12,427 nt of DNA from Coriobacteriales bacterium (GTDB lineage: Bacteria; Actinomycetota; Coriobacteriia; Coriobacteriales; UBA8131). Shown one piece after another: positions 1 through 5,808 of the stretch (position 1 is its first letter; every line of letters begins with the position of its first letter). Where the stretch lies: contig JAIRXA010000065.1 of NCBI GenBank assembly GCA_031268525.1, forward strand, positions 1-12,427, in the 5' to 3' direction. The translations under genes and the position numbers were made by a program. The notes under the pieces were generated by a model. The model had not been told where the DNA came from, searched no databases, and was given only the letters and a program-made list of their open reading frames with translations.

Positions 1-1
1 C

Positions 2-1927
2 CTACACAAGGGGAGTCTGACCACCCAGATATTGGTCCAGGGTCTTCATCAGAATGGCAAAATCAACCGGTTTGGAGATGTGGGCATTCATGCCCGCAGC
101 CAGCGACTTCTCCACATCATCAGGATAGGCGTTGGCCGACAGCGCCACGATGGGGACTTCCGCGGCATCAGCTCGGCCGAGCGCCCGAATCGCGTAGGTG
201 GCCTCATAGCCGTTGAGATGCGGCATCAGGAGATCCATGAATATCAGGTCATAGTAGCCTACGGGAGAAGCAGTAAAGCGTTCCACGGCCTCGGCGCCAT
301 CAAAGGCCTCATCAACGATCGCATTGGTCTCCTCAATCAACTCGCGCAGGATGTCGCGATTGATAGCGATATCCTCAACCGACAGGATATGGCGGTTGGT
401 CAGATCGGGAAGAGGCACGGCGTTCTCCCCTGCCGATTCGGCCAGATCGAAGTCCAGAACAAAGGAAAAGGTCGAGCCGCGTCCCAGCTCACTGCTGACC
501 TCGATATGCCCGCCCATGAGCTCCACGAGCGCCTGACTGACCGTGAGCCCCAAACCGAGCCCTGCATGTTTCATGCCTTCGGTGCTGCCCTGCTCAAACG
601 GCGTAAACAGATGGCTTAAGGTCTCGGCATCCATACCGATCCCTTCATCGGCAATCGTAAAGGAGACGTGTACGGTGCCCAAATCCCCCTCCACAGCCGC
701 GATTTTAAGATCCACTGTAGAATCCTCGGGCGAATATTTCATGGCGTTATCCAAGAGGTTCAACAAAACCTGCGCCAGTCGCAGACGATCGCCCATCACC
801 GTGTAGTCCGCCACTTCTTCGACGGTGCTCCGAAGCGTGATGGCTTTTTGCGCGCAGCAGGCGCTGCTGGAACTCACAACCTCCTGAAGTACCTTCGCAA
901 GTGAGAAGCGCTTACGTGTGATGCGGAGTTGCCCGGTCTCAATGCCGCCCATATCGAGTACATCGTTGAGCAACTCGAGCAACAGAGTGCTCGAATGTTC
1001 AATCTGATCGAGCGCCCGGAGGGTTTTGGCGGAGTCGCTGTTCTTACGAGCAACATGGGTCATGCCCATGATGGCGTTGAGTGGCGTGCGTACCTCATGA
1101 GAAATGCTCACAAGGAAACGACTTTTGGCACGGCTGGCTTCCTCAGCGGCTTCGGTTTTCTCCACCAATGCGGCGGTGCGCTCGGCTACACGATGTTCGA
1201 GTAAGTTATTATGTTCGACGAGCTCGGTGCTCTTGAGAAAGTTGGCAACATACAATTCATAGACAACCGCCGAAACGAAGGCCGAAACCACCGAGATGAT
1301 AACGAGGTTGGCGCGCCAGTCGGTGTAGAGGAACTCCGAAAAGGTCGTGACCGTCCAAACATAGGTCTCACCGGTGTAAGGACTGACGGCCTCGCCGCTC
1401 AAGCCCTGAGTCGCCAGCGTGAATACAAGCAGGTACGCGAAGGCGATTGCAATGGTTGCGATGGATTGGCGTCGCGGCAAAATGGGGATCATCGAAAACA
1501 TCAGGATGAAGATGACAAAGCCACCGAATCCCTGATTGGAGAGCATGTTCAGGGTCAGAAAGGTAAGTTGAATCACGGAGTAGCAATACAGGAGAGATTG
1601 CACCAAAAAGATCTTGACGGCCCGGGAGCTGATCTTCCCAGCACGAGTCAGCGTCAACAAGATGAAATAGACGATGCCCAAGGCCAGGGTGAGAAGCGAC
1701 AAGCCGATATACCAGTCCAATGAGATAGGCATACCAGGCACGTTGCCGGTGACCCCGATCTGCGGCACGATGATGTTGATAATGTTGAGCAGCACCTGCA
1801 GGACAATGATGTAGATGGCAAAGCCGCGCATCCGATTGATGTTGGTTGCCAGGCGCTCCTCTTCAAAACGCGCTCGCAACGCAGACGGGATGCGTGCACC
1901 CCGAAACGGGTTTTTTAATGCGATCAT
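2..1927 (-). CDS. Membrane-bound hybrid sensor histidine kinase with C-terminal receiver domain
   Basis: A 641-residue two-component hybrid kinase: it should autophosphorylate on His and pass the phosphate to its own receiver. Six hydrophobic segments (about residues 35-57, 72-92, 103-125, 134-150, 154-174, 207-229) form the N-terminal membrane sensor. No HAMP or PAS domain is visible; a helical linker (about 232-270) leads to the H-box SHEVRTPLNAI with phospho-acceptor His277. The ATPase shows the N-box around Asn394, the G1 box DEGIGM (427-432) and G2 GLGLGL (456-461). The receiver (about 512-636) has the acidic pair Glu518/Asp519, phospho-acceptor Asp565 in MDLLMP, Ser598 and Lys619. No Hpt domain is present, so any further relay needs a separate protein. 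The ATG at 1927 is supported by an AAGGGAGA ribosome-binding site 6-7 nt upstream. The TAG stop lies at 2-4, so the gene is complete. It is divergent from the kinase operon. The signal sensed is unknown. Confidence 0.95.
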   Translation of the reverse strand: MIALKNPFRGARIPSALRARFEEERLATNINRMRGFAIYIIVLQVLLNIINIIVPQIGVTGNVPGMPISLDWYIGLSLLTLALGIVYFILLTLTRAGKISSRAVKIFLVQSLLYCYSVIQLTFLTLNMLSNQGFGGFVIFILMFSMIPILPRRQSIATIAIAFAYLLVFTLATQGLSGEAVSPYTGETYVWTVTTFSEFLYTDWRANLVIISVVSAFVSAVVYELYVANFLKSTELVEHNNLLEHRVAERTAALVEKTEAAEEASRAKSRFLVSISHEVRTPLNAIMGMTHVARKNSDSAKTLRALDQIEHSSTLLLELLNDVLDMGGIETGQLRITRKRFSLAKVLQEVVSSSSACCAQKAITLRSTVEEVADYTVMGDRLRLAQVLLNLLDNAMKYSPEDSTVDLKIAAVEGDLGTVHVSFTIADEGIGMDAETLSHLFTPFEQGSTEGMKHAGLGLGLTVSQALVELMGGHIEVSSELGRGSTFSFVLDFDLAESAGENAVPLPDLTNRHILSVEDIAINRDILRELIEETNAIVDEAFDGAEAVERFTASPVGYYDLIFMDLLMPHLNGYEATYAIRALGRADAAEVPIVALSANAYPDDVEKSLAAGMNAHISKPVDFAILMKTLDQYLGGQTPLV

Positions 1928-1933
1928 TGGCTG

Positions 1934-1941
1934 TCTCCCTT
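1934..1941 (-). promoter_or_regulatory. Ribosome-binding site of the hybrid histidine kinase
   Basis: On the minus strand this reads AAGGGAGA, a strong Shine-Dalgarno match, 6 nt before the ATG at 1927-1925. It supports that start codon. Confidence 0.75.
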
Positions 1942-1967
1942 AACGCTTCGCTCCCCAGGTTTCCGTC

Positions 1968-2027
1968 GATGCCCCACCATCATGCGCCAACCGATGCCCC
2001 ACTGATGCCCCACCATCATGCGCCAAC
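1968..2027. repeat. 24-bp direct repeat, period 36, with a partial third copy
   Basis: Two identical 24-bp copies lie at 1968-1991 and 2004-2027; each begins GATGCCCCACC and ends GCGCCAAC. A partial copy, GATGCCCCAC, sits between them at 1993-2002. It lies 41-100 bp upstream of the histidine kinase start, so it may be in that gene's leader or promoter. The 36-bp period is a multiple of three. Confidence 0.9.
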
Positions 2028-2169
2028 AAAAAACCTCTTGGCGAGGCATTGTACTCGTGACTCGGCGAACAGGTATACTGCTCGCCCCGATACACATATA
2101 AGAGTAGCAGAGAACAGACTCATACACCATATTCTCTTCCCTGTCTGGAATGAGAGGGAAGTGTGGCAC

Positions 2170-2349
2170 ATGCGGCAGCTGAGCGAGTACAATGTCAGCA
2201 TGGGTTTTGCGGGAGCTGAGGTACGGATGAGCAGAGGTACAGATGAGCAGACGGAAAAGAGGATGAGCGGCGGTATGAGCGATGTGCGACCCACGATGTG
2301 GATCGACCTGAACGTCTGGGACGACCTGAACGTCTGGGACGGTCTGTAG
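2170..2349 (+). CDS. Possible small upstream ORF, 59 codons
   Basis: An open frame from ATG 2170 to TAG 2347-2349 ends one nucleotide before the ATG of the kinase at 2351. A purine-rich stretch, GAGAGGGAAG (2152-2161), lies 8 nt before its ATG and is a better ribosome-binding site than anything directly before the kinase. The predicted peptide resembles no family I know. Its end is a twofold repeat of DLNVWD, encoded by an 18-bp tandem repeat. It has no clear membrane span or signal peptide. If translated it may couple translation into the kinase gene. It could equally be a chance open frame in repeat-rich intergenic DNA. Confidence 0.25.
   Translation: MRQLSEYNVSMGFAGAEVRMSRGTDEQTEKRMSGGMSDVRPTMWIDLNVWDDLNVWDGL
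2218..2250. repeat. 16-bp imperfect tandem repeat
   Basis: GAGGTACGGATGAGCAG (2218-2234) is followed at a 16-bp period by GAGGTACAGATGAGCAG (2234-2250), one mismatch. Further degenerate GGATGAGC-like and GTATGAGC-like sequence follows to about 2282. Confidence 0.8.
2305..2340. repeat. 18-bp perfect tandem repeat just upstream of the first kinase
   Basis: Two identical 18-bp units beginning GACCTGAACG lie at 2305-2322 and 2323-2340, with a decayed fragment GGTCTG after them. The array ends 10 bp before the kinase ATG, so copy-number change would alter its translation-initiation region. In the frame of the possible small ORF it encodes DLNVWD twice. Confidence 0.9.
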
Positions 2350-2350
2350 C

Positions 2351-4354
2351 ATGCCCCAGAGCCCCACGCCGCTGATACTGCATCGTTACCGGCCCATAGA
2401 AAATCGGGGCAAGGGTGGTTTTGCCACGGTTGACGTCGTCTGGGATACTCGTCTGCAACGTCGTGTAGCGATGAAGCGTATCCCTTTGACGATCTCGGAA
2501 ACCGACCTGCCAGGCATCAATGAGGCGCGGACCGCCGCACTGCTCAACGACTCGCACATCGTCAACGTGCTGGACTTTGAGGTCACCGGCACCGAGGCCC
2601 TGCTCATCATGGAATACGTGGATGGCCCAACCCTGGGCACCCTGCTGCGCGAAAGCCCGGAACTGCTCAGTCTCGACATCATTGCCTCACTGGCGACGGG
2701 CATCAGCGACGCTTTGGCCTACGCACACGAAAACCAGGTGCTCCACCTCGACATCAAGCCCGACAACATCCTCATCAGCCCCAAAGGGCACGTGAAGGTC
2801 ACAGACTTCGGTCTGGCCCAGCTCTCCGGCGTCGCAGGATTCTCGGAGCCGCAGGGCGGCACCATCGGCTATATGCCACCCGAACAGCTGACCGCCGGCG
2901 AGGTGGACGAGCGCACCGACCAGTGGGCGTTCGCCATCCTGCTCTACCAGTTGCTCACCGGCGCCAATCCCTTTCTGGCCAGCACTGTTCAGGAAAGCTA
3001 CGACCGCATCATGACCGAAGCCATCGTACTGCCCTCGGCGGTGCGCGACGACCTCGATCCCGCAGCCGATGAGGTCCTCCTGCGCGCTTTAGATGCGGAG
3101 AAGGACGGGCGCTATCCCACGGTTGCCGCCTTCATGCAGGAGCTGTCCGCCTGGCTCGGCAATCCCGGCGTCGGAACGCGCAGGCTGAAGGCACGCGCGC
3201 AGGAGCGCGAGGTCGCCGATGACGCAGATGCAGACGCAGATGCAGACTCTGCGCGGGCTGACACCGCCGCGGGAGCCAGGGACGCGACAAGCGCAGACGG
3301 CGCGCCCGGCAAAGCCGGGCGTGAGCGCCCCGACTTCGTTCCTGCGGCCCTCCCCCTTCTCGATCGACTTCCCCATCGTGCACGCGGCGTGCTCGGACGT
3401 CTGGTCGGGGCGCTCGCCAGCGGCGCGATGGCGCTGCTGGGCCTGTCGGGCTTCGACCTGCCGCTCTATACCGACGTTCAGTTCCTGCTCGCCGCTGGCG
3501 CCGTTGCGCTCGTCGCGTTTGCGGGCTTTCTGGTGCCGCAGCTCGGCAGTGCGCTGGCAATCTGCGCGCTGACCGCCGGGCTGTTCGCGCGTGGGTGGGC
3601 GATCGCAGCGATCATCTTCTTCGTCGTCTTCGGCGTCTGGTGGGTGCTCGCTGGCCGTCTGGGTCGCGGCGATTCCACGATGGTAACGCTGACCGCCCTG
3701 CTCGGCGCCTGCTGGATGCCCTTCGCACTGCCCCTGCTTGCTGGCTGGACACTCAACTGGCGACGCGCGGTGGTCGCTTCGGTGGCCTCCGGTCTGCTCT
3801 TCATTCTGATCGTGCCCATCAGCGTACCAACGACCGACACCTCCATCGGTGGACTTACCGCCACCGACCCCGCCACGTCCTCCATCGGCGAGTCTGCCAC
3901 CACCGCCACTGACCTCTCCATCGGTGAGCCTGCTGCCACCGCCGCAGCTGACGCCGCGGCCAGCGCCGCCACCGCTCTACCTCCCGTCAGCTTCGCGCAC
4001 AGTGGGCTTTCCCTCCAGACCGCCAGTGGCCTCATTCCCGACCGGCTCATTGCTGTACTCGTCGAGCCGATGACCTGGGTTTTGCTGCTTGCCTGGGTTG
4101 TCGCCACTCTGGCCATGAGCCTCATAGCGGCACGCGGCACACGTTTGACGGGCGCCCTGGGTGCCGGTTTGGCAACCATTCTGTTGGCATTCGCTGCCCT
4201 GATAGTACCCTTATCTCAGCAATCAGGCATTTTGCTGGCAGATACCGTCGCAACTGCCGCCGCACTTGCAGTATCGTTTATACTGGTATGTCTGTTGATC
4301 TGGCTGGGCATTCCTTCCCAGCATGAGTCCTCAGATATCGAACAGAAAGGCTGA
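2351..4354 (+). CDS. Membrane Ser/Thr protein kinase with HLD catalytic loop and multi-spanning C-terminus
   Basis: A 667-residue Hanks-type kinase. The catalytic domain occupies about residues 12-270: glycine-rich loop RGKGGFATV (19-27), ATP-binding Lys42, catalytic loop HLDIKPDN (132-139) with Asp134, DFG (152-154) and PPEQ (176-179) in place of APE. The usual HRD arginine is Leu133, making it a non-RD kinase, and the activation segment lacks the paired threonines of PknB. A charged linker with an Asp-Ala repeat (290-299) leads to about eight or nine hydrophobic segments (350-491 and 566-653), interrupted by a Ser/Thr/Ala-rich stretch (about 492-548). No PASTA domain is present. It heads the operon; its TGA is one nucleotide from the GTG of fhaA. 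The ATG at 2351 has only a weak GGGACGG upstream. By position and role it recalls PknA, but its architecture differs, so no symbol is given. Signal and substrates are unknown. Confidence 0.93.
   Translation: MPQSPTPLILHRYRPIENRGKGGFATVDVVWDTRLQRRVAMKRIPLTISETDLPGINEARTAALLNDSHIVNVLDFEVTGTEALLIMEYVDGPTLGTLLRESPELLSLDIIASLATGISDALAYAHENQVLHLDIKPDNILISPKGHVKVTDFGLAQLSGVAGFSEPQGGTIGYMPPEQLTAGEVDERTDQWAFAILLYQLLTGANPFLASTVQESYDRIMTEAIVLPSAVRDDLDPAADEVLLRALDAEKDGRYPTVAAFMQELSAWLGNPGVGTRRLKARAQEREVADDADADADADSARADTAAGARDATSADGAPGKAGRERPDFVPAALPLLDRLPHRARGVLGRLVGALASGAMALLGLSGFDLPLYTDVQFLLAAGAVALVAFAGFLVPQLGSALAICALTAGLFARGWAIAAIIFFVVFGVWWVLAGRLGRGDSTMVTLTALLGACWMPFALPLLAGWTLNWRRAVVASVASGLLFILIVPISVPTTDTSIGGLTATDPATSSIGESATTATDLSIGEPAATAAADAAASAATALPPVSFAHSGLSLQTASGLIPDRLIAVLVEPMTWVLLLAWVVATLAMSLIAARGTRLTGALGAGLATILLAFAALIVPLSQQSGILLADTVATAAALAVSFILVCLLIWLGIPSQHESSDIEQKG
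3221..3246. repeat. 12-bp coding tandem repeat (Asp-Ala run)
   Basis: GACGCAGATGCA occurs twice in tandem (3221-3232, 3233-3244) and runs into GACTCT. In frame it encodes the Asp-Ala run at residues 291-298 of the first kinase, in the juxtamembrane linker. Confidence 0.85.
3841..3954. repeat. Degenerate 36-39-bp coding repeat, three units
   Basis: CTCCATCGG starts at 3841, 3880 and 3916, each followed by a divergent Thr/Ala-rich tract. The protein shows three SIG[GE]-containing units (about residues 498-532) between membrane segments of the first kinase. It looks like an expanded low-complexity loop. Confidence 0.7.
4269..4285. other. Small perfect inverted repeat near the end of the first kinase
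   Basis: CAGTAT and ATACTG form 6-bp arms around a 5-nt spacer. The right arm contains TATACT (4279-4284), which resembles a -10 hexamer about 70 bp before fhaA; no good -35 accompanies it. The AGTAT...ATACT core is shared with the palindrome at 9806-9826. It may be chance. Confidence 0.35.
4344..4350 (+). promoter_or_regulatory. Ribosome-binding site that decides the fhaA start
   Basis: AGAAAGG sits 5 nt before GTG 4356. The alternative in-frame ATG at 4323, inside the kinase gene, has no purine-rich sequence upstream, so GTG 4356 is preferred. Confidence 0.65.
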
Positions 4355-4355
4355 C

Positions 4356-5390
4356 GTGGGCGCTCTATCAAAGTTTGAGGGAGGGGTCGAAAACGCCTTC
4401 GATCGGGCTGCGGGAGCGGTCTTTCGAGGGCCTATCGAGCCCGCACAGATCGCCAAGCGAGCCGAGAAGCAGATGATCCGCGAGAAACTGGTTGGCGCGG
4501 GCAAGCAATACGCCCCGACCCTCTATACCATCCTTGTCAACCCCAACGACAACAACAAACTCTTCGGCTTCTACCCGACGATGGGCGCCGAGATCGAAAC
4601 CTACCTGATGGGTAAGGGCGCCGAACGCGGCCTGCGCTTCGACGGTCGCCCACTCGTGCGCTTCATCGTCGACGACAAGCTCAAGAGTGGAAAGTTCGAC
4701 ATCGTCGCCGAAGTTGTCTCGGCACCGATTGTCGAGAAACTCCGTCAGGAGGAACAGGAATACTACGGCCTTGCGCCAAAAAAAGGCGCACAGGGACCGC
4801 AGGCGACCGCTTTTGATGACAAAGAATACGATGCGGCTTCGCCTGCCTTTATCGATGGCATCGATGTACCGGCCTCCCCGCCCCTCCACAATCACCTCCA
4901 TAATCACCTCCCCAATCCGATACCTGGCCCGACTCCCAACCCCGCTCCCGAGATCGCAGGCCTGCGCGCCGAACTGCAACGCAAGCATCGCGATTCCGGG
5001 CGCTTGCGAGACGATGTTGCTCAGGCCAGACCCACAGACCCCGACAGCATCGACAGCCTCCATGCCGGTGCGCTCGTCGCAGGCATCGAGACAGCCACAG
5101 CAATGGGCACGGCACGTCTGGTGAACATGAGTGCGGGCAAGACCTATCCGCTGACCCTGGCGGAGATGACTCTGGGACGGGACCCTTCCTGTGAGATTGT
5201 CGTCAACGATGCCAATGCCTCACGCCGCCACGCCCAACTCGCCCAGGATGTCGTTGGCTCCTGGAAGATCGCCGACCTCGGCTCCACCAATGGCACCTTG
5301 CTCAACGATCGTCCCGTCGACAAGGCCTTGCTGCGCGATGGCGACGAGATCACGATCGGCATGACGATTTTGCAATTCAGAAAATCCTGA
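4356..5390 (+). CDS. fhaA: FhaA-type protein: DUF3662 N-terminus plus C-terminal FHA domain
   Basis: A 344-residue cytoplasmic phosphothreonine-binding adaptor. Residues 2-125 match the FhaA N-terminal domain (DUF3662, FhaA_N): FEGGVENAF at the start, then a compact alpha/beta region ending near DKLKSGKFDIVAEV. A long linker (about 130-250), rich in Pro, His and Asn with a duplicated HNHL, joins it to an FHA domain (about 253-344) with GR (274-275), SRRH (289-292) and DLGSTNGT, the usual phosphothreonine-pocket motifs. Known relatives are phosphorylated by PknB-family kinases and bind partners of peptidoglycan synthesis such as MviN in mycobacteria. I chose GTG 4356 because it has a good ribosome-binding site and gives the usual short N-terminus; starting at ATG 4323 would add 11 residues and overlap the kinase by 32 nt. 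An A7 run within a hairpin lies between the two domains. fhaB follows after 4 nt. Confidence 0.93.
   Translation: MGALSKFEGGVENAFDRAAGAVFRGPIEPAQIAKRAEKQMIREKLVGAGKQYAPTLYTILVNPNDNNKLFGFYPTMGAEIETYLMGKGAERGLRFDGRPLVRFIVDDKLKSGKFDIVAEVVSAPIVEKLRQEEQEYYGLAPKKGAQGPQATAFDDKEYDAASPAFIDGIDVPASPPLHNHLHNHLPNPIPGPTPNPAPEIAGLRAELQRKHRDSGRLRDDVAQARPTDPDSIDSLHAGALVAGIETATAMGTARLVNMSAGKTYPLTLAEMTLGRDPSCEIVVNDANASRRHAQLAQDVVGSWKIADLGSTNGTLLNDRPVDKALLRDGDEITIGMTILQFRKS
4772..4790 (+). other. Hairpin with an A7 loop, possible frameshift site in fhaA
   Basis: TGCGCC and GGCGCA form perfect 6-bp arms around seven A residues. Read in the fhaA frame the run is A AAA AAA, the X XXY YYZ form of a -1 slippery heptamer. 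After a -1 slip the frame stops at TGA 4814-4816, giving a protein of about 153 residues with DUF3662 but no FHA domain. There is no U-run after it, so it is not a typical terminator. Whether slippage happens is unknown. Confidence 0.35.
4887..4911. repeat. 12-bp coding tandem repeat in the FhaA linker
   Basis: AATCACCTCC occurs at 4890-4899 and 4902-4911, a 12-bp period. In frame it encodes HNHL twice in the His/Pro/Asn-rich linker between the DUF3662 and FHA domains. Confidence 0.8.
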
Positions 5391-5394
5391 CGCC

Positions 5395-5808
5395 ATGATC
5401 GACCTCGTGCTACTCGCTGGACGGATCCTGCTCGTTGTACTGCTCTTCCTCTTTCTGTTTGCCGTCATGCGCACCGGCATCGGTCTGGTCAAGGGACAGA
5501 CGAAAAAGGGAGATACCTGGACCATCTCAGTCGAGCACGGACCGCGCGAATTACGCGGTGTGCGTTTGGAGGTCACCAGTCCGGTCATCGTCGGGCGTTC
5601 GCCTGGCGCCGATATCGTCATACCAGCCACCTACGTCTCGGGACGTCACGCCCGCTTCGCTCAGCTCGGCGACAACCTGATCATCGAGGACCTCGGTTCA
5701 ACCAACGGCACAACCGTCAACGGCGAAGCCATCGGCGGAGCCATGCAACTGTTGGTTGGTGACACCGTGGGTATCGGCGAAGTCACCTTACGGGTAAGCC
5801 GTGGCTAG
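5395..5808 (+). CDS. fhaB: FhaB-type membrane-anchored FHA domain protein
   Basis: A 137-residue protein with one N-terminal membrane helix (about 4-25) and a single FHA domain (about 57-135). The pocket motifs are clear: GR (67-68), SGRH (82-85) and DLGSTNGT (99-106). It should bind phosphothreonine peptides on the inner face of the membrane. Mycobacterial FhaB (FipA) and relatives are encoded beside pstP, rodA and pbpA and link Ser/Thr kinases to septal or polar wall synthesis. The length is typical of the family. The ATG lies 4 nt after the fhaA stop with no strong ribosome-binding site, so translation is probably coupled. Its last 8 nt overlap the GTG start of pstP. Confidence 0.94.
   Translation: MIDLVLLAGRILLVVLLFLFLFAVMRTGIGLVKGQTKKGDTWTISVEHGPRELRGVRLEVTSPVIVGRSPGADIVIPATYVSGRHARFAQLGDNLIIEDLGSTNGTTVNGEAIGGAMQLLVGDTVGIGEVTLRVSRG

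Larger units (their letters stand above)
1928..2350. other. 423-bp divergent intergenic region with direct repeats
   Basis: This gap lies between the start codons of two divergent genes, so promoters for both directions are expected here. No convincing -35/-10 pair is visible. The best -10-like hexamers on the plus strand are TATACT (2074-2079, with a poor TTGTAC 19 bp upstream) and TATAAG (2097-2102). On the minus strand TACAAT lies at 2053-2048 without a good -35. The gap also holds a 24-bp direct repeat (1968-2027), an inverted repeat CTTCCCT/AGGGAAG (2136-2142 and 2155-2161, 12-nt loop), 16-bp and 18-bp tandem repeats (2218-2250, 2305-2340) and a possible 59-codon ORF (2170-2349). No tRNA, rRNA or known riboswitch was recognised. 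Confidence 0.7.

Noticed and set aside
32..619. Plus-strand open frame of 195 codons opposite the histidine kinase
   Set aside because: It overlaps the receiver and ATPase motifs of the minus-strand gene and has no recognisable domain.
1968..2027. Repeat-spacer pattern that might suggest a CRISPR array
   Set aside because: Only two full copies and a fragment, with a 12-bp gap, and no cas genes nearby; this is a short tandem duplication.
2136..2161. CTTCCCT/AGGGAAG inverted repeat as a terminator or operator
   Set aside because: The arms are 7 bp with a 12-nt loop and no T-run; the right arm is better explained as a purine-rich ribosome-binding site.
3478..4179. Long open frame on the minus strand (233 codons) opposite the first kinase
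   Set aside because: It is antisense to a well-supported membrane region, is Ala/Ser/Arg-rich low-complexity sequence typical of shadow frames in GC-rich DNA, and resembles no family.
4323..4355. ATG 4323 as the start of fhaA
   Set aside because: It lacks a ribosome-binding site, overlaps the kinase by 32 nt, and adds 11 residues not typical of the family; GTG 4356 has a good site.
4772..4790. Hairpin as a rho-independent terminator
   Set aside because: It lies inside an intact gene, the stem is only 6 bp, the A-run is in the loop and no T-run follows.
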